Of a DNA stretch of 64,000 nt, positions 51,542-60,599 are shown piece after piece. The notes under the pieces were generated by a model, which was not told the DNA's origin, did not search any database, and saw only the letters and a list, made by a program, of their open reading frames with translations. The position numbers and the translations under genes are program-made. Numbering within the stretch: position 1 is the stretch's first letter; each line of letters starts with the position of its first letter. Source of the DNA: Gemmatimonadales bacterium (GTDB lineage Bacteria; Gemmatimonadota; Glassbacteria; GWA2-58-10); contig JAJRTS010000029.1 in assembly GCA_024278175.1 (NCBI GenBank), positions 1-64,000 of the forward strand, in the 5' to 3' direction.

Positions 51542-54500
51542 GCAAAAGCCGCAGCTCCGCGATGCCGATGGCCGCCGGTTGATCCTGACCGCCCTGGAGA
51601 CCAACCTGCTGGTGGAGGCCGCCGCCGGTACGGGCAAAACCACCAGTATGGTCGGCAGGATGGTGGAACTGGTGGCCGGGGGCTTCTGCGAGCCGGAGCG
51701 GGTCGCGGCGGTTACGTTTACCCGCAAGGCCGCCGGGGAACTCAGGACCCGCTTCCGCGAGGAACTTGAGCGGCGGCTGGAGCGAGGCGAGCAGAGCGAA
51801 AAGCGCACAGCGCGGCTGACACAGGCGCTGGAGCGGCAGGGCCTGGGTTTTATCGGCACCATCCACTCGTTTTGCGCCAGGTTGCTGCGCGAGCGTCCCG
51901 TGGAGGCCGGAATCGATCCGGATTTCAGCGAGCTGGAGGACGAGGAAAACGAGCAGTGGCGGATGGATGTCTGGCTGGAGTTCGTGGCGACCCTGAGCGC
52001 CGGAGATGACCCCGTGCTGGTGGAACTGGAGCGGATGGGGATCGAAATATCGGAGTTGGAGGACGCCTACGCCCGCTTCTGCGACTATCCCGATGTGGAC
52101 CTCTGGGCGCTGCCGGAGGATATCAAGCCGCCCGCCGCCGCCGAGCTCGACGCGTTGCTGGCGCCCCGGATCGAGCGGATTGGACAGCTCCTGCGGGACC
52201 TTCCCGATGATCCGGGCAATGACGAGCTGATCCCGCTGCTGCGTCAACTGGCCAGAATGTACGCCCAGGCCGATAAAAGCTCCAACGCCGAGTTGGCCGG
52301 AATCCTGGAAGTCTGCAAGCCAAAAAAAGTGATCCAGAAAATCTGGGGCGCTTCGCCGGAGCGGAAAAAATTCGCCAGGGAGCAGCGGGATGAGTGGGAG
52401 GATTTCTGCCGGCAAGAGGTGGAACCGCTGCTGGCGCGCTGGCGCGCGGCGCGCTACGCCCTGTGCCTGGACGTGCTGCGGCGTGGGGCGGACCATTACC
52501 GCGGGATCAGGATCGAGGCGGGACGGCTCAATTTTTCCGATCTGCTGATCGCGGCCCGCGACCTGCTGAAAAACAGCGCCCCGGCCCGGGCTTATTTTGC
52601 GCGGCGGTATACTCATCTGCTGGTCGATGAGTTCCAGGACACGGACCCGGTGCAGGCGGAAATTATGATGCTGCTCAGCGCCGAGAGCGTGGACTGCGAT
52701 GACTGGACCCGCTGCCGTCCCCGGCCCGGTTCCCTGTTCGTGGTGGGAGACCCCAAGCAGTCGATCTACCGTTTCCGCCGGGCGGACATTATCACCTACG
52801 AGAACGTGCGCGCAATGATAGTGGGCGGCGGAGGTCGGGTTGTGCGCCTGTGGTCGAATTTCCGGACGCGCCCGGAAGTTGTGGAGTGGATCAACGGCCG
52901 GTTCGAGGGTATGTTCGGCGGCGAGGGTTACTCGCCGGAGTATGTGGCGCTCGAAGCCGCGCGCCCCGGCGGGGGCGGAAGCGTGGAATGCCTGTGGCTG
53001 GACAAGGCCGGCTCGGCCAACAACGCGGCTGTTTTTCGCAGTGAACCCCGCATGATCGCCGCGGCGGTCCGCGACCTGCTGGCAAACTCCCCGGCCGACC
53101 AGACCCCGGACGTGCTGGTGCTCACCTGTGGGCGCAAGAACCTGGGCCGCTACAGCGCCGCGCTCGACGCCCTGGGGATCCCCAATCAGGTTACGGGCAG
53201 CAACTCGCTGGGCACGCTGCCCCAGATACGCCTGCTTTATCTGGCCGCCCGGACCGCCGCAAACTCCGAGGACCCGCTGGCGTTGGTGGCTCTGCTGCGC
53301 AGCGAGGCGTTCGGTTTCAGCGACCCGCTGCTCCACGAGCTTATTCGCGGCAATGGTGAGTTTAACTACGATCGCGCCTTGCCGGATACTCTGGGCAGCG
53401 AAGTGGCGGAACGATACAACGATGTGTTCGGCCGCCTGAGGCGCTATGCGCTCTGGCTGGAAAAACTGGGGCCTGTGCCCGCGCTGGAGCGAATCGCCGC
53501 GGACATGGGGCTGTTCGCCCAGGCGGCGGTCGGCAGTGGAGGCAACCAGCGCGCGGGCGGGCTGGCCCGCGCGCTGGAGTTGGTGCGCGCCCGCTCCGGG
53601 GCCCGCCACTCGCTGCCGGAGGCGCTGGAAGTGCTCAGGCGGCTGGCCGAGGGAGAGCTGGAGGCGGACAGCATGGAAGCCAGGCCGGGGACCACGCCGC
53701 CGGTACGGGTGATGAACGTGCACAAGGCCAAAGGCCTTGAGGCCGACATTGTGTTTCTGGCCGATCCGACCGGAAGTGGGGGCAAGCATCCGGTGAAAGT
53801 TCATGTGGACCGCGCTCAGGGCCGGAGTACGGGCTATCTGGCCGTGACGCGTACGGACCGGTTCGGCAGGGGCGGCCTGCTGGCCTGCCATCCGCACTGG
53901 AGCCGGCTGGAGGAGGAGGAAGTAAAGTTCCTGGAAGCGGAGCGGGTGCGTCTGCTCTACGTGGCCGCCACCCGCGCCCGCAACCGGTTGGTGGTCTCGA
54001 TGCGGGAGAGTTATCGGAATAAAAATCCCTGGAAGGATTTTCATGCGGCGCTGGAAAACGCCCCGGCTTTGGATTTCGGTCCGCTGGAAGAGCAGTGGAG
54101 CCGGAGCGCCCCGGCGGAGGGCGGCGTGGCCGCAATGCGCAGCCCTCTGGAGCTGGCCACGGTCTGGCGGGCGGTTTGTGAGCAGCGATATGCCGTGGGG
54201 CAGGCCAAGCAGGTGGCGCTCAGCGGCCACCTGGCCGTGCCCGGCGCAACCGGTGAGCACGGCACGGAATGGGGCAGCGCGGTGCATGCCCTGCTGGAGG
54301 CGGGCGCCCGCGACCCCGGCGCGGATTTGTTACTGTTAGCCGGGCGAATCCTGGACCCGCAGCAGTGTGGAGCTTTCGGCATCCCCGCCGTTGTGGATAC
54401 GGTGGCCTCGGTGCTGGCCAGCGAGATCTGGGCGCGGGCCGGGCGGGCGCGGAAGGTACTGGCCGAGGTGCCGTTCGGGTTTGTCCGCGAGCTGGACGGA

Positions 54501-54734
54501 CGCAAGACGCTGCTGCGGGGTTCGGTGGACCTGGCGTTCCTTGAGGACTACGGCTGGGTGCTGGTGGACTATAAGACCGACAGCGCAGGCGGCGGCCGCC
54601 TGGAGGAGCTGGTGGAACACTACGCGCCCCAGCTTAAGCTGTATGCCGGGGCCTGGGAGGCGGCAAGCGGGGAGAAAGTTAAGGAAATCGGACTGCACTT
54701 CACGGGCCCCGGGTTGTATGTCGCGGTACAATAA
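51534..54734 (+). CDS. AddA-like helicase-nuclease
   Basis: A 1066-residue helicase-nuclease. Helicase motifs: AAAGTGKTTSMV (Walker A, about 30-40), VTFTRKAAGELR, IGTIHSFCARLLRERP, HLLVDEFQDTDPVQ, VVGDPKQSIYRFRRAD, NVHKAKGLEADIVFL and RLLYVAATRARNRL. The C-terminus carries a PD-(D/E)XK nuclease with LLRGSVDLAFLEDYGWVLVDYKTD (about 995-1012). It pairs with the overlapping AddB-like gene to resect double-strand ends before RecA loading; Chi recognition cannot be judged. Confidence 0.9.
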   Translation: MTEQKPQLRDADGRRLILTALETNLLVEAAAGTGKTTSMVGRMVELVAGGFCEPERVAAVTFTRKAAGELRTRFREELERRLERGEQSEKRTARLTQALERQGLGFIGTIHSFCARLLRERPVEAGIDPDFSELEDEENEQWRMDVWLEFVATLSAGDDPVLVELERMGIEISELEDAYARFCDYPDVDLWALPEDIKPPAAAELDALLAPRIERIGQLLRDLPDDPGNDELIPLLRQLARMYAQADKSSNAELAGILEVCKPKKVIQKIWGASPERKKFAREQRDEWEDFCRQEVEPLLARWRAARYALCLDVLRRGADHYRGIRIEAGRLNFSDLLIAARDLLKNSAPARAYFARRYTHLLVDEFQDTDPVQAEIMMLLSAESVDCDDWTRCRPRPGSLFVVGDPKQSIYRFRRADIITYENVRAMIVGGGGRVVRLWSNFRTRPEVVEWINGRFEGMFGGEGYSPEYVALEAARPGGGGSVECLWLDKAGSANNAAVFRSEPRMIAAAVRDLLANSPADQTPDVLVLTCGRKNLGRYSAALDALGIPNQVTGSNSLGTLPQIRLLYLAARTAANSEDPLALVALLRSEAFGFSDPLLHELIRGNGEFNYDRALPDTLGSEVAERYNDVFGRLRRYALWLEKLGPVPALERIAADMGLFAQAAVGSGGNQRAGGLARALELVRARSGARHSLPEALEVLRRLAEGELEADSMEARPGTTPPVRVMNVHKAKGLEADIVFLADPTGSGGKHPVKVHVDRAQGRSTGYLAVTRTDRFGRGGLLACHPHWSRLEEEEVKFLEAERVRLLYVAATRARNRLVVSMRESYRNKNPWKDFHAALENAPALDFGPLEEQWSRSAPAEGGVAAMRSPLELATVWRAVCEQRYAVGQAKQVALSGHLAVPGATGEHGTEWGSAVHALLEAGARDPGADLLLLAGRILDPQQCGAFGIPAVVDTVASVLASEIWARAGRARKVLAEVPFGFVRELDGRKTLLRGSVDLAFLEDYGWVLVDYKTDSAGGGRLEELVEHYAPQLKLYAGAWEAASGEKVKEIGLHFTGPGLYVAVQ

Positions 54735-54775
54735 CTCCGGCTCAATGGTGTAATAATCTATAATCGGGAGTGAGG

Positions 54776-55684
54776 ATGAGGGATATTTCACGCAAGTTCG
54801 AGACCCTGAGAACGGCCGAAGCGGTCTCTTCTCTGCGGCTGTCGAAGAGTACCGTGGCGCTGATCCGCGAGGGAACGCTGCCCAAGGGCGACCCGTTGCC
54901 CGTAGCGAAAGTGGCCGCTGTCCAGGCCGCCAAGGAGACCTCGCGGCTGATCCCCTACTGCCATCCGGTGGCGGTGGATTTTGTGGGCGTGGAGTTCGAG
55001 GTTCTCGATCAGGAAATCGAGTGCCGGGTGCGGGTCAAGGCGATTGCTCGCACCGGTGTGGAGATGGAGGCGCTCTCTGCGGCGTCGGTGGCCGCGCTGA
55101 CGATTTACGATATGGCCAAGATGGTGGATGATTCGCTGGAACTCGGCCCGGTGCGGCTGGTGGCCAAGCGAGGAGGCAAATCCGACTACGACCCGCCGCT
55201 GGAAGGGATGCCCGCGGTGGCCGTGCTGACAGTGAGCGACCGCTCGGCCGCGGGCCATCGCGAGGACGTATCGGGTAAGCTGATTACCGAGCGGCTCGAG
55301 CGCGAGGGTTTTCGGCTTCAGGACTACCGGGTTGTCTCCGACGACAAGGCTGAAATAGAGCAAGCCCTGCTGGAGTACGCCGATACGCGCAAACTGGACC
55401 TGGTGCTGACCACCGGCGGTACCGGGTTTGGCCCCAGGGACAATACGCCGGAGGTGACGCGCGGCCTGTTGGAACGCACCGCACCGGGAATCGAGGAGGC
55501 CACGCGCGCCCACGGCCAGTTGCGCACTGTCAGGTCGATGCTCAGCAGGGGAGCCGCCGGACTCCGGGGGCGCACGCTGATTGTCAACCTGCCCGGTTCG
55601 CCCACGGCCGTGGCGGAATATCTCGACTGCCTGCTGCCGCCGCTCAAGCACGGCTTTCGGATGATAGCCGGGGCGGATCACTGA
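54776..55684 (+). CDS. MoaC-MoaB molybdenum cofactor fusion
   Basis: A 302-residue bifunctional protein. Residues 1-150 are MoaC (cyclic pyranopterin monophosphate synthase): SRLIPYCHPVAVDFVGVEF, VKAIARTGVEMEALSAASVAALTIYDMAK. Residues about 155-302 are MoaB/MogA-like (molybdopterin adenylyltransferase fold): VAVLTVSDRSAAGHREDVSG, VLTTGGTGFGPRDNTPEVT and NLPGSPTAVAEYLDCLLPPL. Such fusions are known. ATG 54776 follows GGGAG; a GTG two codons earlier is possible. No other moa/moe/mob gene is in the window. Confidence 0.92.
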   Translation: MRDISRKFETLRTAEAVSSLRLSKSTVALIREGTLPKGDPLPVAKVAAVQAAKETSRLIPYCHPVAVDFVGVEFEVLDQEIECRVRVKAIARTGVEMEALSAASVAALTIYDMAKMVDDSLELGPVRLVAKRGGKSDYDPPLEGMPAVAVLTVSDRSAAGHREDVSGKLITERLEREGFRLQDYRVVSDDKAEIEQALLEYADTRKLDLVLTTGGTGFGPRDNTPEVTRGLLERTAPGIEEATRAHGQLRTVRSMLSRGAAGLRGRTLIVNLPGSPTAVAEYLDCLLPPLKHGFRMIAGADH

Positions 55685-55844
55685 TTAACGCTTCCGAGAA
55701 CGGTTGTATAGCGTTAATCTTGATATTGGGCATACCGGTTAGCGGTTGCGAATTCCGCCATCATTTGTTAACGAGTAATGTCATCGACAAATTCTCGGCC
55801 AGCGTCGGTTTTACCGCAAAAGGCGATGCGCCAGGGAGAGAATC

Positions 55845-57173
55845 TTGCGCCTCTTGAGTTTGCTCTATATTTCGTTGGCGGTATTGTTGGTTCCACCGGT
55901 AGCCGTCAAATTATTAACCAACGATAACACAATCAGCAGCGGATTTTATCTTACCGTTCTCTGGACCGCGGCCGCCGGTTTTGCAACGTTCGGAGCCGCT
56001 ACATTCCTGCTTCACGATAAACCATTCGTGAAAAAACTCAATCTGCTGGTGTGGGCCATGGGGGCGGTATTACTGTGTACCGAGCTGGCCCTTCGCCTGT
56101 TCATGCCGCAATACGCCGATTCAGACCACGATACGCTGTTCCGGTTCCATCAGGTTTACGGCTGGGAGTTTGTACCCGGTGCGGAGGCTGTCGTCAATCT
56201 GGAAAAAAATCGCGGTAGACGGATTAGAATCAACGCCGATGGGATGAGGGACAGGCAATACTCCCGCAATAAACAAGCGGGAGTGACCAGGATAGCCGTA
56301 GTGGGAGACTCGTTTGTTTCCGGCCTGGAAGTGGACCGCCGATGCCTGTTCACCAAGTTACTGGAGGACAGCCTCCTTACGGGCGCGGAGGTGATGAATT
56401 TTGGGGTCAACGGCTACGGGCCGGCTCAGGAATACCTGTTACTGCGTGATAAGATAGCCGCTTTCAAGCCCGACCTGGTCGTTATGCTGCTCTATCTCAG
56501 AAACGATCTCGACGACCTGTCGGGGGCGGTCGAATGGGTGCGGGGATTCACCAGGCCACACCTGGCCCTAAGCCCCGATGGTGCTCTGATCTGGCCCGAA
56601 GCGCCGTTGATTGCCGCTTTCGATTCTGACCGGGAGCGCGAGGGGAGAGGGCCGGGTTCGCTTTATCTGCTCAAACTGATTACCGACAGGCTGGATACCA
56701 GGTACGGTCTTTACAGCCAGCCGCAGGAACTCAGGCTTTGCCGCACGGAGCAGCCGGAGGATATGAACAGGGCTTACCGGTTGCTGGAGCCGTTGTTAAG
56801 CGCAACGGACTCGCTGGTGCGCTCCTGGGGCGGACGGTTCGCGCTGGCGATTGCACCGTCGATTGTGCAGGTCTACCACGACAAGTACTGGCGCCGGCTG
56901 CTGAGTTATCGTGACCTTGACCCCGGTGATTTCAATCTGAATCTTCCCCAGCAGAAGATAAAACAAATCTGCCAAAGGTTGAATCTGGCCTGTTTAGATC
57001 TGACCCCGGGGCTGAAAAAAGAGGCCGCCAGGGGAACCGAACTCTATTTCCCCGTGAATAAGCATTGGAACGAGGCCGGACACAGGATAGTCGCCGGGCT
57101 GTTCGATAGTTTTATTCGCGCCGGGGCTGACGGTGCTTGTGTGGACAGGCCGCAAGCGGCTGAAAGGAACTGA
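55845..57173 (+). CDS. Membrane-anchored SGNH-hydrolase-like protein
   Basis: A 442-residue protein with three N-terminal membrane helices, then a periplasmic SGNH/GDSL-like domain: IAVVGDSFVSGLEV (block I Ser), NFGVNGYGPAQEYLLL (block II Gly), YLRNDLDD (block III Asn) and PVNKHWNEAGHRIV (block V His; the usual Asp is Asn). The build resembles AlgX/AlgJ-like O-acetyl-transferring proteins. The TTG start follows AGGGAGAG. It is followed 3 bases later by a methyltransferase and then a glycosyltransferase, so surface glycan modification is likely. GC is slightly lower at its start. Confidence 0.75.
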   Translation: MRLLSLLYISLAVLLVPPVAVKLLTNDNTISSGFYLTVLWTAAAGFATFGAATFLLHDKPFVKKLNLLVWAMGAVLLCTELALRLFMPQYADSDHDTLFRFHQVYGWEFVPGAEAVVNLEKNRGRRIRINADGMRDRQYSRNKQAGVTRIAVVGDSFVSGLEVDRRCLFTKLLEDSLLTGAEVMNFGVNGYGPAQEYLLLRDKIAAFKPDLVVMLLYLRNDLDDLSGAVEWVRGFTRPHLALSPDGALIWPEAPLIAAFDSDREREGRGPGSLYLLKLITDRLDTRYGLYSQPQELRLCRTEQPEDMNRAYRLLEPLLSATDSLVRSWGGRFALAIAPSIVQVYHDKYWRRLLSYRDLDPGDFNLNLPQQKIKQICQRLNLACLDLTPGLKKEAARGTELYFPVNKHWNEAGHRIVAGLFDSFIRAGADGACVDRPQAAERN

Positions 57174-57176
57174 CAA

Positions 57177-57902
57177 GTGAGCGAACTGCGCAGACTGCTT
57201 TTCAAGCGGTACGACAGCCATCACTCGCGGGTGAACCTTAACATGGACCCGCGCGGGATGTCTAATATCATCCTGGGCGAACTCGAGCTTACTTACGGCC
57301 ATTTGCTCGACGGCCTGAGCGCCGGGTCGAAAGTGCTGGACATGGGCTGCGGGGCCGGGTTTCTGCTCTATTGGCTGTCAGAGTGTAAAAAGCTCTCGGT
57401 TATGGGCGTGGATATTTCCTCTTCGCAGATTGAGTCGGTCCGCTCCAACGTCAGTTCCGCGGAAGTGTACTGCGCGGACGGTCTGGAATTCACCCGCGGG
57501 TACAGAGATCATTTCGATGCGATCTTCTGTTTCGACGTCCTGGAGCACCTGGAGGACGAGGACTCCTGCCTGCACTGGATCCAGGCGGCCCGCAAGGCGC
57601 TCAGGCCCGGCGGCTTTCTGGTATGCCGCGTACCTAACGCCGCCCATCTTACCGGCGCTTATATGCGCTATAACGACCTGACTCACCGCCGCAGTTTCAC
57701 CGGCTTGTCGCTGCTGCAGCTGATGGAGGCCGGTAGAATGACCGGCTGCCGCAGCCTGCCGGTGCGGGTTCCACATTTGAAAGGCAAAATCAGGCTGTGG
57801 CTGGAGTCCACTCTGCACAGGGTTTTGTTCCGCTTGAGTTGCCATCCTCCGGAAGATATATTCACCTACAATGTCAGCGCCGTGGGTTTTCGCAGGGATT
57901 AG
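57177..57902 (+). CDS. Class I SAM-dependent methyltransferase
   Basis: A 241-residue enzyme. SKVLDMGCGAGFLLYWLSE is the SAM-binding motif I, VMGVDISSSQIESVR motif II, and DAIFCFDVLEHLEDEDSCLHWIQAARKALRPGGFLVCRVPNA motif III onward. The start is GTG, four bases after the SGNH-like stop. It probably methylates a sugar or lipid in the same pathway as its neighbours; substrate unknown. Confidence 0.88.
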   Translation: MSELRRLLFKRYDSHHSRVNLNMDPRGMSNIILGELELTYGHLLDGLSAGSKVLDMGCGAGFLLYWLSECKKLSVMGVDISSSQIESVRSNVSSAEVYCADGLEFTRGYRDHFDAIFCFDVLEHLEDEDSCLHWIQAARKALRPGGFLVCRVPNAAHLTGAYMRYNDLTHRRSFTGLSLLQLMEAGRMTGCRSLPVRVPHLKGKIRLWLESTLHRVLFRLSCHPPEDIFTYNVSAVGFRRD

Positions 57903-57937
57903 CCGGTAAGTGGTCAGGTTCTTATGCAGGGGACGCC

Positions 57938-59002
57938 GTGAAGCTGTTCGTATTGTCAGAGGGCACCAGGGTTACCCCCGCCAGCCGCATCAGGGTCTAT
58001 GAGTTGTTCGATCTGATGGCGGGCCGGGGTGATGAGCCCCAGGCGACCATCGTCAGCTATACATCCGACAGTTACTGCCGCATGGTGATGCGCGGACAAC
58101 GGATCGGCGCTGTCAGAAACCTGCTGGAAAAGTTTTACCACATCTATGCGCTGTTGCGTTTGCTGGCGGGCGCGGTGCTGGGCGATGTTGTCTGGATTCA
58201 GCGTGTTCTGCTGCCCGCTCCGCTGCAGGTGATTCTGCAACTGCTGAACAGGCGGGTTGTCTACGACTTCGACGATGCTGTTTACTGCTACAGCCGCCGT
58301 TGCGAACGATTGTTTCGCAGGCAGGTCGCCAGCGCTGCCAGGGTAGTGGCGGTAAGCAACGTGGCGGCCGGGCGAGCTGCAAGCTGTGGGGCGGAGAGGG
58401 CTGTTGTCAATGTGGTCTACACACCCGTGGACTGCGCACGTTTGCGGCCGGTCGAGAAGCCGGCCGGCCGGTTTTTTACTGTCGGCTGGATCGGTTCGCT
58501 CTCGACCTCCCATTACCTCGAGAGTATCTGGCCGGAGCTGGCCGGTTTCGCCGGGTGCAACGAGGACGTCCGGTTCGTGTTTATCGGTTGTCCGCCGTTC
58601 GACACCGGCGCTCTGGCGGCTCGCGTGCGCTTTGTCGACTGGTCGCCGGAAGCCGAGCGGCGGGAGCTGCCGCTGCTCGATATCGGGCTGATGCCGCTAC
58701 GCGACACCCAGTGGGAGCGGGGCAAGGGCGGATACAAGCTGATCCAGTACATGGCCGCGGGTGTGGCCACTGTCTCCAGCCCGGTGGGCGCCAATCTGGA
58801 GCTGGTTGTTGACGGAAAAACAGGGTTATTTGCTGCCGATACAGGGGACTGGCAAAAATGCCTGGAGCGTCTGCTGGCCGACAGGGAGCAGTGCCGCGCG
58901 ATGGGCCGGGCCGGGCGCGGGCGGGCCGAAACCATGTTCGATCATGAGGTGGCTGCCGACAAGTATCTGCAAATACTGGCCGGGATTGAAAAACATGACT
59001 GA
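57938..59002 (+). CDS. GT4-like glycosyltransferase
   Basis: A 354-residue GT-B glycosyltransferase. The N-terminal half has VVWIQRVLLPAPLQVILQLLNRRVVYDFDDAVY; the C-terminal half has FTVGWIGSLSTSHYLESIWPEL, the donor-binding region FVDWSPEAERRELPLLDIGLMPL and YKLIQYMAAGVATVSSPVGANLELV. GTG 57938 with AGGGG upstream begins MKLFVLSEGTRVTPASRIRVYEL; an in-frame extension into the methyltransferase gene is unlikely. It is the last gene of the three-gene glycan cluster. Confidence 0.88.
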   Translation: MKLFVLSEGTRVTPASRIRVYELFDLMAGRGDEPQATIVSYTSDSYCRMVMRGQRIGAVRNLLEKFYHIYALLRLLAGAVLGDVVWIQRVLLPAPLQVILQLLNRRVVYDFDDAVYCYSRRCERLFRRQVASAARVVAVSNVAAGRAASCGAERAVVNVVYTPVDCARLRPVEKPAGRFFTVGWIGSLSTSHYLESIWPELAGFAGCNEDVRFVFIGCPPFDTGALAARVRFVDWSPEAERRELPLLDIGLMPLRDTQWERGKGGYKLIQYMAAGVATVSSPVGANLELVVDGKTGLFAADTGDWQKCLERLLADREQCRAMGRAGRGRAETMFDHEVAADKYLQILAGIEKHD

Positions 59003-59070
59003 ACTGGATGAATGTCTGTCGTGTCGTTTGCCGGTCGACTCGGTTTTCCCCTTCCAGATGCGCCTTTCCC

Positions 59071-59099
59071 TTGCCATAAATCGCTTATATTTATATTAT
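59071..59099 (+). promoter_or_regulatory. Sigma-70 promoter of sugar kinase gene
   Basis: TTGCCA (59071-59076) is followed after 17 bases by TATTAT (59094-59099), with a leader of about 110 bases to the kinase start. Confidence 0.6.
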
Positions 59100-59213
59100 T
59101 AAGCCCCGGAAAACCCGGCCAGGCATGGGCCTCTTCCGGCAGGCTATATCCCCACTCGATTTCAAGCCTATTATTTTTAAGATCATTCAGAGCCTTTGAT
59201 GACGGGAGGAACC

Positions 59214-60314
59214 GTGAGCAATATCACTCCGAAAAGTGCAGCTAGCTGCAAGTACGACATCGTGTCCCTGGGCGAAATCATGCTTCGCCTCGATCCCGGC
59301 GATATCCGGATCCGCACCACCCGTAATTTCCGGGTCTGGGAAGGCGGCGGAGAGTATAACGTGGCCCGGGGCCTTCGCCGCTGCTTCGGCCAGCGCGCCG
59401 CCGTGGTCACTGCTATCGCCGACAACGAGGTCGGCCACCTGCTCGAGGACCTGATCCTGCAGGGCGGAGTGGACATGGGCTATGTTGAGTGGATGCCGTT
59501 CGACGGGATCGGCCGTGATGTGCGCGTAGGACTGAATTTTACCGAGCGTGGCTACGGCGTGCGCGCGGCCCTGGGTTGCAGCGACCGCGCCACGAGCGCC
59601 GCCAGCCAGCTTAAGGCCGGCGATATCGACTGGGAGAAGTTGTTCGGCTCCGACGGCGTGCGCTGGTTCCACACCGGCGGGATTTACGCCGCGCTGAGCG
59701 AGACCACCAGCGATGTGATTATCGAGGCCCTGGAATGCGCCAAAAAGTACGGCACGTTCACCAGTTTCGATCTCAATTTCCGGCCCAGCCTGTGGAAGAA
59801 CGCCGGCGGCACCGAGAAAGCCAAGCGGGTCAACCGTAAAATAGCCCCGCTGGTGGATGTGATGATCGGCAACGAGGAGGATTTCACCGCCGCGTTCGGC
59901 TACGAGGTTCCGGGAGTGGACCAGGGACTATCCAAGCTGGACCCGCAGGGATTCAAGGCGATGATCTCCGAGGTGGTCAGGGATTTCCCCAACTTCAAAG
60001 GCGTGGCCACCACTCTGCGTAACGCCAAAACCGCCTCCACCAACGACTGGGGCGCGATCCTCTGGACCGGCGGCGAGTTTCACGAGGCTGTTGCGCGGCC
60101 CGACCTGGAGATCTACGACCGGGTCGGTGGCGGCGACTCTTTCGCCAGCGGCCTGATCTACGGCTTCCTGGCCGGCAAGACCCCGGCAGAGGCTGTCAAC
60201 TACGGCGCGGCCCACGGAGCGCTGGCCATGACCACCCCGGGTGACACCACGATGGCCACTCTGGGCGAGGTGGAAAAAGTGATGAAAGGCGGCGGCGCCC
60301 GGGTCGCACGCTAG
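59214..60314 (+). CDS. PfkB-family sugar kinase (KdgK-like)
   Basis: A 366-residue ribokinase-family enzyme. YDIVSLGEIMLRLDPGD, EGGGEYNVARGLRRCFGQRAAVVTAI and the C-terminal signature YDRVGGGDSFASGLIYGFLAG (Asp of GGGDS catalytic) are clear; NFRPSLW is seen in 2-keto-3-deoxygluconate kinases. GTG 59214 is preferred because GGGAGGAACC stands just before it; an in-frame ATG at 59196/59199 is upstream of that signal. It probably phosphorylates a keto-deoxy acid or a related sugar from glycan breakdown. Confidence 0.9.
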   Translation: MSNITPKSAASCKYDIVSLGEIMLRLDPGDIRIRTTRNFRVWEGGGEYNVARGLRRCFGQRAAVVTAIADNEVGHLLEDLILQGGVDMGYVEWMPFDGIGRDVRVGLNFTERGYGVRAALGCSDRATSAASQLKAGDIDWEKLFGSDGVRWFHTGGIYAALSETTSDVIIEALECAKKYGTFTSFDLNFRPSLWKNAGGTEKAKRVNRKIAPLVDVMIGNEEDFTAAFGYEVPGVDQGLSKLDPQGFKAMISEVVRDFPNFKGVATTLRNAKTASTNDWGAILWTGGEFHEAVARPDLEIYDRVGGGDSFASGLIYGFLAGKTPAEAVNYGAAHGALAMTTPGDTTMATLGEVEKVMKGGGARVAR

Positions 60315-60338
60315 CAAAGCAAGCTGCCAATTAGCGCA

Positions 60339-60367
60339 GGGGGCGGGACCATCACGAACCCGCCCCC
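60339..60367 (+). terminator. Hairpin after sugar kinase
   Basis: GGGGGCGGG (60339-60347) pairs perfectly with CCCGCCCCC (60359-60367) around an 11-base loop, 24 bases after the kinase stop; no long T tract follows. Confidence 0.5.
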
Positions 60368-60599
60368 GGTTTGCTCCCCGGCCGGATCGTTCGGCTTCGT
60401 GTCAGTGGAATTAATCTGATGCGTAAAAAGTCCGCCTTGGCCGATGGCAAAGTAAAAAGCTTCATATACGAGGCGCATGGATGCACGATGAATGAAGCGT
60501 ACTTGCGCCTGCGCTGCCCCTGACGAGATAATCTAAAGCAACGTGGTAGATGGACTTTTTACGAAGCCATCAAATCTCACATTCGATCCCGGATCAGCC

